This document shows, piece by piece, positions 27,191-35,464 of a stretch of 55,350 bases of DNA. A program made the position numbers and the translations under genes. The stretch is from Bacteroidales bacterium (GTDB lineage Bacteria; Bacteroidota; Bacteroidia; Bacteroidales; JAAYJT01), in contig JAAYJT010000041.1 in NCBI GenBank assembly GCA_012522795.1, forward strand, positions 1-55,350, read 5' to 3'. How positions within the stretch are numbered: the first letter of the stretch is position 1; each line of letters begins with the position of its first letter. Under the pieces are notes generated by a model that saw nothing but the letters and a program-made list of their open reading frames with translations, had not been told where the DNA came from and searched no databases.

Positions 27191-29035
27191 TTATTTGAGT
27201 TTTAGCACCATTGAGGTTTTGGCAGGGAGAACCCAGTCCTTTGCAATTTCAAACACTTGTTCTGAAAATAATTCAATTCCTGTTTCAAAGCCGTTTGTGG
27301 CTTCTGCGAACCTTTTTGTATTAAGTACCCTGGGTTCATCATTACTGTTTAATACTACCATTATTGTGGAATTATCATCATATCTGAAATACACATATAC
27401 ATTGTCGTGAGGAATAAATTGTTTCAAATTTCCATAATGCAGGGCAGCATTTGCTTTTCTGAAACCCAGTAAAGTACGTATATGATTAACGATCTTATTC
27501 TGATCTTCTGTTCTGCCACTTGTTGCAAAGGCATTAATTTTATCATCATTCCAGCCTCCGGGAAAAGGCAGGCGTATTTTACCATGACCCTCTTGGTCGT
27601 TGCCATCCATGAGCAATTCAGTGCCATAATACATCATAGGAATACCACGGGTTGTAAAAACAAATGTCAACAACAGTTTCAGTTTATCAACGTCTTTACT
27701 GATAGTGCCTGAGATACGTGAAACGTCATGATTGTCGGGAAAAACGACAAGATTATATGGATCAGCATACAGGAAATCCTGGCTTAACATATTGTAAAGC
27801 CTCAGAAGCCCCTCGTTCCATCCGGGTTTTTCATTAAAGGCTCCGCGTATGGCATCATAAAGCGGGAAATCAAAAAGACTTGGTATGTTTGAATTATAAC
27901 CATCGTGATTAGATTTTCCTCCCTGATAATAACTGACCATAGCCGGAATACCCATCCAGGCTTCACCTACTGTTCGAAAATAAGTATACTCTTTAGCAAT
28001 ATGCTGCCCCCAATCAGAGATAAATTCTCTCTTAGCAAAAGGCTGGGTGTCAATACGAACACCTTGAATCCCGGCATATTCTATCCACCATATGCTGTTC
28101 TGGATCAGATAAGTTGAAAGAAGATGATTATTCTGGTTAAGATCAGGCATGTTAACATCAAACCATCCTTTTACCATGATGTTATAATCGGTCTTAGCTG
28201 AATGAGGATCAACAATTGGTTCCATCCTGTACGAAGTACGCGTAAATTCATCCCATTGATTAATCCAGTCAGATGTGGGTAAATCGTTCAACCACCAGTG
28301 TTTATGCCCACAATGATTAAAAATCATATCCTGGATTATTTTTAAACCTTTATTTTGTGCAATCTGAACCAGTTTGCGGTAGTCTTCGTTCGAACCAAAC
28401 CGGGGATCAATCTTGTAAAAGTTAGTGATAGCGTACCCATGATATGAATATTGGGGCTGATTGTTCTCAAGAAGGGGAGTTATCCATATAGCCGTAAAGC
28501 CAAGCTCTTTTATATAATCAAGATGATCAATGATGCCCTTTATATCACCGCCATGTCTTCCGTCAGGATTTGAACGGTCAGCTAATTCAAGTGCTCCGGG
28601 CATATTGTCATTTGTAGCATCGCCATTTGAGAATCTATCAGGCATTAATAGATAAATAGCATCGGAAGCATCGAAGCTCATACGGTTTTTTGAGTTTTCA
28701 ACCCTTTTCATGAGTTCGTACTTATAAACATATTTTACTTTTTTGCCATCCAGAAATTCAATCTTAAATGTGCATGGCAGAGCTTCTGAAATATCAAGAT
28801 AAATGAAAAGATAATTGGGGTTTTGATCTGAAACTACCTGATTGACAATGATTCCCGGCTGCTCGATTCTCACCCTGGCAGTGCTTATGCCGGGTTCATG
28901 TACCATTATTTGCAACTCGTTGTGAACCATCCCTGACCACCAAAACGGAGGTTCGACATGTTGTGGCACTTTTTGGGAAAATAATTGCAGAGAATAACAA
29001 ATAATCAATGCTTTAAGCAAAAATATTTTTTTCAT
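27191..29035 (-). CDS. GH13 neopullulanase/cyclomaltodextrinase-like alpha-amylase, exported
   Basis: Hydrolyses alpha-1,4 (and possibly alpha-1,6) bonds in maltodextrins, resembling SusA. The 614-residue protein has a signal peptide (1-20), an N-terminal cyclomaltodextrinase-type immunoglobulin-like domain (about 24-110), the GH13 barrel (about 120-530) and a C-terminal beta domain. GH13 motifs are IQDMIFNHCGH (region I), GVRIDTQPF (nucleophile Asp), RTVGEAWM (acid/base Glu) and FPDNHDVSRI (His-Asp). Probably periplasmic. It lies next to, but separated by a tRNA from, the intracellular glucan operon. Confidence 0.92.
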   Translation of the reverse strand: MKKIFLLKALIICYSLQLFSQKVPQHVEPPFWWSGMVHNELQIMVHEPGISTARVRIEQPGIIVNQVVSDQNPNYLFIYLDISEALPCTFKIEFLDGKKVKYVYKYELMKRVENSKNRMSFDASDAIYLLMPDRFSNGDATNDNMPGALELADRSNPDGRHGGDIKGIIDHLDYIKELGFTAIWITPLLENNQPQYSYHGYAITNFYKIDPRFGSNEDYRKLVQIAQNKGLKIIQDMIFNHCGHKHWWLNDLPTSDWINQWDEFTRTSYRMEPIVDPHSAKTDYNIMVKGWFDVNMPDLNQNNHLLSTYLIQNSIWWIEYAGIQGVRIDTQPFAKREFISDWGQHIAKEYTYFRTVGEAWMGIPAMVSYYQGGKSNHDGYNSNIPSLFDFPLYDAIRGAFNEKPGWNEGLLRLYNMLSQDFLYADPYNLVVFPDNHDVSRISGTISKDVDKLKLLLTFVFTTRGIPMMYYGTELLMDGNDQEGHGKIRLPFPGGWNDDKINAFATSGRTEDQNKIVNHIRTLLGFRKANAALHYGNLKQFIPHDNVYVYFRYDDNSTIMVVLNSNDEPRVLNTKRFAEATNGFETGIELFSEQVFEIAKDWVLPAKTSMVLKLK

Positions 29036-29139
29036 GAAGGCAGATGGAAAAGGTAAGAAGTTATAAAAACGTATATATAGTAACTGAGATCCTTATGTGG
29101 ATTTCAGGATTTAAAATACTGTAAATGTGTCATATGTAG

Positions 29140-29213
29140 TGATCCGGGCGGGATTCGAACCCACGACCCGCAGCTTAGAAGGCTGCTGCTCTATCCAGCT
29201 GAGCTACCGGACC
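29140..29213 (-). tRNA. tRNA-Arg, anticodon TCT
   Basis: A 74-nt cloverleaf on the minus strand. The acceptor stem GGTCCGG (5') pairs with CCGGATC (3', one G-U pair), with discriminator A at 29140. The D arm is AGCTCAGCTGGATAGAGC, the anticodon stem-loop is GCAGC-CTTCTAA-GCTGC giving anticodon TCT, and the T arm holds GGTTCGAATCC. CCA is not encoded, so it is added after transcription. It decodes AGA codons. Confidence 0.96.
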
Positions 29214-29246
29214 TGTTTGGAATAATCTGCTTTGATTATTGGCGTG

Positions 29247-29274
29247 CAAAAGTACAAAAATCAATTTTATACAA
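29247..29274 (-). promoter_or_regulatory. Probable promoter of tRNA-Arg
   Basis: On the minus strand TTG (29272-29274), a 17-nt spacer and TACTTTTG (29247-29254) lie about 34 nt upstream of the mature 5' end. The spacer is 2 nt shorter than usual. Confidence 0.45.
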
Positions 29275-29361
29275 GCACGCATTTAATACCAATATGCTGT
29301 TAATTATAGAAAATAATGATTTTATTAGCTTCAATTCCGAAATTATTCCAAAAAATAAACT

Positions 29362-30699
29362 TTATTTTTTCTTTTCTTTGGTTTTAGGAGCTGTCTTTTT
29401 GGTTTCTGTTTTTTTAGTTGATAAATGTTTTTCTGCTTTTTTCGCTTTTGCCGGTTTCTTTGATTCAGCTTCTGCCGCTACTTCAGGTGTGTTAATTACA
29501 TTACCTGGTTTTCCACCTGTTCTTTCAATCCTGAGTTTAAAATCGGATAACACATTCATATAGTTTATATACGCTTCGTAAGGAGAAGGGTAAGGGTTGA
29601 AATATTTATGAACTTCGCCATCGGCAAGCCATTTTGTTGACATGTAATAAAAATGATCACTTGTTTGCAGATAATTCCAATCGCGCAACAAATCAGGGTC
29701 AGAACAATCTTTTAACAAAGGTAACAGCGAATATAAATTATCAAATGCATCTTCCTGCAAATCATTTCCAAGCCATGCGGTAAGATCACGTTCAGTATCA
29801 GCCCATGAAATCGGATATGGAACTTTTACTGCTGATACTGGCTGCAATTTGGCAGCAAGTTCTGATGGGGTTCTGAAACTGTATTTGGTTTTCTTTAATA
29901 TCGTTGCAGGCAGCGAGCGTATAAAATCAAAGATGCCGGTGTCAGCCCATTGATGCTCACCGAGAGTTTCGTAATCCATGAACAGATTGATTACTTCAAA
30001 TTTGGGATCCAGAGCATTAACCCATCCGGCAAATTTATCGGCAGTCAATGGCCATTCTGACCAGCCTTTGTTTGAAAAGCGGAAAGCAATATCATCACTC
30101 ATCTGGAAATTACGCATGAGCACTTTAAGCTTTGGATTCACGTCGTTACAATACATAAAGTTAGGGCTTTTCCACCCGAGCACATGTTTTGCGCCTTCAG
30201 TTAAAATTACATTGTAACCCATATCAGCCACCATAGTTCCGATCTTATCAGAATAAAGCAACTCTGAATTACGGAAGGCAGTGGGCTTTACATTAAATAA
30301 CTGTTTGATTTTATCGCTATGTAATTTTACCTGCCGTTCAAACTCTTCTTTTGAACGCAATGAAGCAAGGCTATGTGAATAAGTTCCTGCCAGAAACTCA
30401 ATATTCCCGGTTTTGGCAAGTGTTTTAAAACTCTCAATGACTTCAGGTGCGTACATTTCAAGCTGTTCAATAACACTTCCCGACATGCTGAAGCTTACTC
30501 TGAATTGTTTTCCATGGCGTTCAATCAGTTCAAGCAATACCTGATTTGCCGGAAGATAACTTCTGGTAGCAACTCTTTTTATAATTGAACGGTTCTGGAA
30601 CTCATCGTAGTAATAATGGTTATCCCCAATATCGAAAAAACGATAGGTTCTTAGCCTGAAAGGCTGGTGCAGGTGAAAAGATAGGCAAATTGCGTTCAT
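29362..30699 (-). CDS. GH57 family glycoside hydrolase with basic tail
   Basis: Alpha-amylase/alpha-glucanotransferase-type enzyme, 445 residues, no signal peptide, hence cytoplasmic. The (beta/alpha)7 domain starts with the GH57 region I motif ICLSFHLHQP and includes a FLAGTYSHSLASL segment and the DYETLGEHQW motif with the catalytic Asp region. A WADTERDLTAWLGND motif typical of this subgroup follows. After residue about 400 the protein ends in a Lys/Ala/Thr/Glu-rich, histone-like tail (last about 40 residues, ending KEKKK), which is not part of the fold. It is the last gene of the debranching enzyme-GT4-GH57 operon and probably acts on stored alpha-glucan. Confidence 0.9.
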   Translation of the reverse strand: MNAICLSFHLHQPFRLRTYRFFDIGDNHYYYDEFQNRSIIKRVATRSYLPANQVLLELIERHGKQFRVSFSMSGSVIEQLEMYAPEVIESFKTLAKTGNIEFLAGTYSHSLASLRSKEEFERQVKLHSDKIKQLFNVKPTAFRNSELLYSDKIGTMVADMGYNVILTEGAKHVLGWKSPNFMYCNDVNPKLKVLMRNFQMSDDIAFRFSNKGWSEWPLTADKFAGWVNALDPKFEVINLFMDYETLGEHQWADTGIFDFIRSLPATILKKTKYSFRTPSELAAKLQPVSAVKVPYPISWADTERDLTAWLGNDLQEDAFDNLYSLLPLLKDCSDPDLLRDWNYLQTSDHFYYMSTKWLADGEVHKYFNPYPSPYEAYINYMNVLSDFKLRIERTGGKPGNVINTPEVAAEAESKKPAKAKKAEKHLSTKKTETKKTAPKTKEKKK

Positions 30700-30794
30700 A
30701 TGATCAAATGATTAATATTGTTCTGAGTTATAAAATTTATTTGTTGAATATTTTAATTTGTTTTTTTAACTGACTTGTTGGCAATAAAATTTTA

Positions 30795-32081
30795 TCAGCC
30801 ATAAACTGCTTTGTTATATACATCAATTACCTTTAAGGCAGCATTTTCCCATTTCAGGTTGTCAACCTCAGCTTTTCCATAACGATGGAACATTTTGTTC
30901 AATCCTTTGTAATTCAATAAGGCATAAATGCTGTCAGCAAGTGCTTCGGTATCCCAGAAGTCAACCTTAAGAGCGTGAACCAGTATTTCTGAAACCCCTG
31001 ACTGTTTACTAATTACAACAGGTACATTGGTGCGTATTGCTTCAAGAGGTGCAATACCAAATGGTTCTGATACTGAGGGCATAACATATACATCGCTCAT
31101 GGCATACATCCTGTCAACATTATCGCCTCTCAGGAATCCTGTAAAATGAAACCGGCTGCCTAAGCGGCGTCGTGCCACCTGATGTATCATTTTGTTCAGC
31201 ATATCACCTGAACCTGCCATTACAAATCTGACATTTGGATCGCGCTCAAGTATTTTATGAGCAGCTTCAACAAAATATTCCGGACCTTTCTGATAGGTTA
31301 TACGACCCAAAAAAGTAACAATCTTTTCATCAACAGCAGCTCTCACATGATGCCAGTCCGATTTGTCCGCCGGTTCAACTGCATTATGTACTGCAAAAAC
31401 CTTTTTGGCATCAATTCCATATCGTTCAATAACGGTATTCCGTGTAAGATTACTTACTGCAATAACATAATCGGCCTCACGCATACCCATTTGTTCAATC
31501 TGGAAAACTTCATGATTTATGTTTTCGCCTGAACGGTCAAATTCAGTAGCATGCATATGCACCACCAGTGGCTTGCCTGTGGCGTGTTTGGCAGCCACTC
31601 CTGCCGAGTAAGTGAGCCAGTCGTGAGCATGAATAACGTCAAACTCATTCTTTGAAGCCAATACAGCACCTACCAGAGCATAGCGTGCTACTTCTTCCAT
31701 AAGGTTAGTTCCGTATTTTCCGGAAAACTCAAAACGCATACCCGGAAGTATCTCCGACCTTGTTTCAGTTTTACTACTTTCTTTGCTGCTAAGTTTTTCG
31801 AATTCTTCCGGACCAACATAAGGGACCAGGTTCGAACCAACTTCAAGAAGCGTGATCTTATCCCAGAATTGCTGCACTACTTTATTTGTGATTTCAATTG
31901 GTACATCGCTGGCGTTCAGAATTCTGACAGCCTCTTCGCTTTCGTCGCCATAGGCTTTAGGCACAACAAAAAGAACTTCTGTATTATATTTTGCCAGACC
32001 TTTGGTAAGTCCGAAGCAAGCAGTTCCCAAGCCTCCTGAAATATGTGGAGGAAATTCCCAGCCAAACATTAGAACTTTCAT
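30795..32081 (-). CDS. GT4-type glycosyltransferase (glycogen-synthase-like)
   Basis: Retaining GT-B transferase of 428 residues. The N-terminus MKVLMFGWEFPPHISGGLGTA contains the glycine-rich acceptor/nucleotide loop of GT4/GT5 enzymes. The C-terminal Rossmann half has VTFLGRITYQKGPEYFVEAA and the E-x7-E motif SEPFGIAPLEAI. Between a debranching enzyme and GH57, it probably elongates a cytoplasmic alpha-glucan; this gene trio is found together in other Bacteroidetes (recalled, not checked). The ATG overlaps the stop of the upstream gene by one base (TAATG at 32079-32083), so translation is coupled. Confidence 0.9.
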   Translation of the reverse strand: MKVLMFGWEFPPHISGGLGTACFGLTKGLAKYNTEVLFVVPKAYGDESEEAVRILNASDVPIEITNKVVQQFWDKITLLEVGSNLVPYVGPEEFEKLSSKESSKTETRSEILPGMRFEFSGKYGTNLMEEVARYALVGAVLASKNEFDVIHAHDWLTYSAGVAAKHATGKPLVVHMHATEFDRSGENINHEVFQIEQMGMREADYVIAVSNLTRNTVIERYGIDAKKVFAVHNAVEPADKSDWHHVRAAVDEKIVTFLGRITYQKGPEYFVEAAHKILERDPNVRFVMAGSGDMLNKMIHQVARRRLGSRFHFTGFLRGDNVDRMYAMSDVYVMPSVSEPFGIAPLEAIRTNVPVVISKQSGVSEILVHALKVDFWDTEALADSIYALLNYKGLNKMFHRYGKAEVDNLKWENAALKVIDVYNKAVYG

Positions 32082-34051
32082 TATTTCCCCTCCTTTGCTT
32101 TATTGCTATCCATGTAAGAATTTAAAATCTGATCCATGCGTAATATTTCGGCAACACTCCATGCCATTGATATTGATCCGCCCGGTTTGTGAGGAGGATC
32201 ACCGTCAAACAATTCTGAAATAGATCCTATTGCATGTTCGGTAAGAGTTTCTTCAAGTCCTTTATAAATTCTTGAGATGGTTCGAATACCACTCTTTCCA
32301 TGAATTTTCAGATAACCTTCGGCAAAGTGACCAAGCAACCAGGGCCATGCTGTACCCTGATAACAGGCTCTGTCGCGTTGAGCCTGATTGCCGGCATAAA
32401 CACTATGATAGTTGACATCGTTTGGTGATAATGTTCGTAAACCTCTTGTTGTAAGTAACTCTGATTTCACAACATTAAGAACTGAATTTCTTATTTCTTC
32501 AGGTATCGGGCTGTATTCAAGCGAGGTAGCAATGACCATATTAGGACGTACTGACCAGTCTTTATAATCGCCCTGTACATAATCAGCAAGATGTTTTTTC
32601 TTTTTATCCCAGAATGTTTCTGTAAACGCAGCAGGAATTTTGTCAGCCAGAGGTTTCCACTCATTGATGAAGCTCTTGTCATTAGCATTCTGAGCACATT
32701 CCAGAGCAAACATTATTGCATTATACCATAAAGCATTAACCTCTACCGCAAGTCCTGTACGCGGATGTAAAGGTTGCTTATTTACAAAAGCATCCATCCA
32801 GGTAACAGCACAACCTTTTTCACCGGCATAAAGTAAACCATTGTCGGTGACATGAATATTGAAATCGGTTCCTTGTTTATAACCCTCAAGAATCTTCTTC
32901 ATTACCTTGCCGTACTCTTTCCACACTGTTTGTGTGCTTTTTGTGTGACGGGCATATTGCTGTAAAGCCCAGAAAAACCATAAAGGAGCATCCACTGAGT
33001 TATATAAAGTCTTTGAACCATGACCAACATTTGGAAAAAGACAACCATGCATTTCTGAAATCATGGTATCTATTACATTCAGAAATGTTTTGGTGTTATT
33101 TGTTGTAAGTGTAAGTCCGGGTAATGCAATAAAAGTGTCTCTTCCGCGTCTGCCAAACCATGAGAAACCAGCCAGAACATGAACATTATCGCCTTTTTGC
33201 ACAATGAATTGCTGAGCTGAATTTATCAGGCAATGTTTGTAGCTGTTTCGTGGAATACGGGATTTTACTTCATCATCAAACAATTTTTTTAGTCTGGCAG
33301 GTTTAAGTTCATTCAAACCGGCAGAAAAATAAATACTTTCACCTTTCTCAATTCCTACTTCAAAATATCCGGGTACAAATAAATCTTCAAGATAATCATA
33401 TCCACGGGCGCGTTCGCGTATGTATTCAAAATTATAATACCAGTCAGGAACATGAGTATAAACGGCTTTCTTTGAAAATTGCATAATCAAAGGTGTGTAG
33501 CCGGTATACATACGAACTTTAATACCATTCTGAACCTCTTCATATTTATCGTCAACGTCCATGTTTGCCTTGCTGAGCGCATGGATATTTCTGAAAGCAA
33601 GGAAAGGTTTGAACCTTAGTGTAGTAGGTGAATGGGCATCCTGTAGTGTGTATTTTATTATTATACGGTCGTCGTTACGCACCAGAAGTACTTCTTTTGT
33701 AAGAACAACTCCTCCTACTCTGTAGGTAAGTATGGGAATAGGTTCTGTGTCGAAATTGCGGATATACCTGTGACCTTTGGGATTAAATACTTCGCCGTCA
33801 AATTTATGTATGGCCAGGTTAAATTCTGCATCATGTTGTATAACAGTTTCATCAAACGATGAAAGTAAAACATGGTTGTCTTCATCAAGTCCGGGCTGAG
33901 GAGTTACAAGTAAACCATGATATTTACGGGTATTACTGTAAATAATGGTAGTGTTTGCGTACGATCCCGCCCTGTTCGACCTGAGTAATTCTTTAGGTAG
34001 TGAATATTCAAGGTTGACCAACTGTTCTTTATCAAACTGGATATAGCTCAT
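32081..34051 (-). CDS. Amylo-alpha-1,6-glucosidase / glycogen debranching enzyme
   Basis: Removes alpha-1,6 branches from glycogen-like polymers. The 656-residue protein has an N-terminal beta-sandwich GDE_N domain (about 10-250; GSYANTTIIYSNTRKYHGLL) and the (alpha/alpha)6 catalytic domain (about 270-640) of the GH133 bacterial debranching family. Landmarks are AGFSWFGRRGRDTFIALPGL (catalytic Asp region), YNSVDAPLWFFWAL and the QGTAWPWLLGHFAEGYL segment. No signal peptide, so cytoplasmic. It is the first gene of the operon and has its own -7-type box upstream. Confidence 0.95.
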   Translation of the reverse strand: MSYIQFDKEQLVNLEYSLPKELLRSNRAGSYANTTIIYSNTRKYHGLLVTPQPGLDEDNHVLLSSFDETVIQHDAEFNLAIHKFDGEVFNPKGHRYIRNFDTEPIPILTYRVGGVVLTKEVLLVRNDDRIIIKYTLQDAHSPTTLRFKPFLAFRNIHALSKANMDVDDKYEEVQNGIKVRMYTGYTPLIMQFSKKAVYTHVPDWYYNFEYIRERARGYDYLEDLFVPGYFEVGIEKGESIYFSAGLNELKPARLKKLFDDEVKSRIPRNSYKHCLINSAQQFIVQKGDNVHVLAGFSWFGRRGRDTFIALPGLTLTTNNTKTFLNVIDTMISEMHGCLFPNVGHGSKTLYNSVDAPLWFFWALQQYARHTKSTQTVWKEYGKVMKKILEGYKQGTDFNIHVTDNGLLYAGEKGCAVTWMDAFVNKQPLHPRTGLAVEVNALWYNAIMFALECAQNANDKSFINEWKPLADKIPAAFTETFWDKKKKHLADYVQGDYKDWSVRPNMVIATSLEYSPIPEEIRNSVLNVVKSELLTTRGLRTLSPNDVNYHSVYAGNQAQRDRACYQGTAWPWLLGHFAEGYLKIHGKSGIRTISRIYKGLEETLTEHAIGSISELFDGDPPHKPGGSISMAWSVAEILRMDQILNSYMDSNKAKEGK

Positions 34052-34095
34052 AAAACCAGTAAATTATTTGAAATATTATTTTATAAAAATTTGTG

Positions 34096-34103
34096 CAAAA
34101 ATA
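34096..34103 (-). promoter_or_regulatory. -7 box of the alpha-glucan operon
   Basis: TATTTTTG on the minus strand, 45 nt upstream of the debranching enzyme ATG. The nearest TTG is 23 nt upstream, longer than usual, so the call is moderate. Confidence 0.4.
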
Positions 34104-34286
34104 CATGAATTAACTGTATTAAGTATCAATCGTTGAAACTTTTAGAAAATTTAACAACCTCAAACTTCCATGGACTTTATAGAAGCATGGAAATGTTTTT
34201 AAAAGGGGGGGAGGAGAAGTTTTTTCACAAATTGTAAAAACTGTTTGGTAAATCAAAAACAGTTTAAATACATAATGAACCGGTAA

Positions 34287-35459
34287 TCACTGTTTGATCC
34301 AGAACCTGCTGGAGTGAGTGTTGTCATTCAGAAGCGACAGTATATAAAAACCGTTACTTAATCCGGAGATATTTATTGTTTTTCCGTTTTCGAGTGTGGA
34401 TATATAATGGAACTGACCTGAAATATCTGAAATTAATATCTGACTGTCATCAGGTTTAGCAGTGTCAATAGTGATATAATCAATTGCAGGATTGGGAAAT
34501 ACCCGAAAAACGGGAGGTTCATGCTTAATATGATTTTCACCTGTGATATCAAAAACAATTTCAAATAATTTACCCGGTTGTGTACCTGAACCTTCGCTTG
34601 ACATATACAATTTATTGGGTGTTACAAAGGCTATTCCTTCAACCTGCCCGGGTAACGATGTGAAGTTATAATCAATCCTGTTGCCTTTAAAAAAATCATT
34701 TCCGGGATAATTTCTGAATGAAACTATTTTTGTAGATGTAAGTAATACTAGTTCACCTGAGCTCCGGTTAATATCGGCTGAGGTAACCCTTCCGGTTTGA
34801 GCATCAGAGCCAATGTAAACTGAATCAATTAATTGTGCAATGTGATTTCCCGGCAACGCAGGCAGTTTGTAGAGCTTGCAAAATCCATTGAAAGGGTTGG
34901 TGCGGTTTTTTGTAAACAGGAATAATGAATCCTCATGCCAGATAATAGCTTCACAATCGAAATTCCTCAGCGGTTTGGGAGGAGGAAATTCGGTTTGATC
35001 TTCGTAGGAAAATTCAATTTTCTCAGCAGTAACAGAACCAGAAGCAATATCATCAGGGTTTGGAATACGGTATATTACCAGATCAGTCCTTTTATTATTG
35101 TTATTACCTGCATCCGAAATATAAAATCGTCCTTGTGAATCAACTGTCAGATCTTCCCAATCAACATTTGTTGCATTTGTGATTTTTAAAATCCTTTTTA
35201 ATTGTCCGGTAGTATCAATACAATAAATCTCATTAGTATTTCCTGAATCTTCATGTGTCCATATTTCATTTGGGTTTTGAACTGCAAGTCCGGAACTTTC
35301 AACAATAGCTGACGGTAGTTCAGTTATAATTCGATAATCCAGATCAATTTCGGTTTTTATTATAGAACCCGGGTTATAATTGAGTTTTTTTTGTGATTGT
35401 GCGGAAACAATGGCTGAAATAAGCATTATGGCAAGAAAAGCACCAGATTTTGTTTTCAT
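34287..35459 (-). CDS. Secreted beta-propeller-like protein with T9SS tail
   Basis: Protein of 390 residues with a signal peptide (1-20, ending VSAQ) and a C-terminal T9SS type A sorting domain (about 315-390; VFPNPAIDYITI, then a GKTINISGLSNGFYILSL strand pair). The middle shows repeated blade-like segments, such as ESSGLAVQNPNEIWTHEDSG and DWEDLTVDSQGRFYISDAGN, similar to SdiA-regulated/NHL-like propellers. The repeated Asp/Glu may bind metal. No catalytic motif is recognised. Its start is 5 nt downstream of the stop of the unrecognised membrane protein gene, so the two may be co-transcribed. Confidence 0.75.
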   Translation of the reverse strand: MKTKSGAFLAIMLISAIVSAQSQKKLNYNPGSIIKTEIDLDYRIITELPSAIVESSGLAVQNPNEIWTHEDSGNTNEIYCIDTTGQLKRILKITNATNVDWEDLTVDSQGRFYISDAGNNNNKRTDLVIYRIPNPDDIASGSVTAEKIEFSYEDQTEFPPPKPLRNFDCEAIIWHEDSLFLFTKNRTNPFNGFCKLYKLPALPGNHIAQLIDSVYIGSDAQTGRVTSADINRSSGELVLLTSTKIVSFRNYPGNDFFKGNRIDYNFTSLPGQVEGIAFVTPNKLYMSSEGSGTQPGKLFEIVFDITGENHIKHEPPVFRVFPNPAIDYITIDTAKPDDSQILISDISGQFHYISTLENGKTINISGLSNGFYILSLLNDNTHSSRFWIKQ

Positions 35460-35464
35460 AAATG

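Noticed and set aside
29294-29563. 89-codon plus-strand ORF with hydrophobic Phe/Val-rich product
   Set aside because: It is the antisense shadow of the Lys-rich tail of the GH57 gene (Lys codons read as Phe/Leu on the other strand).
34200-34216. G-run (GGGGGGG then AGGAG) as a G-quadruplex
   Set aside because: Only one long G-run is present; four runs are needed, so no quadruplex is supported.
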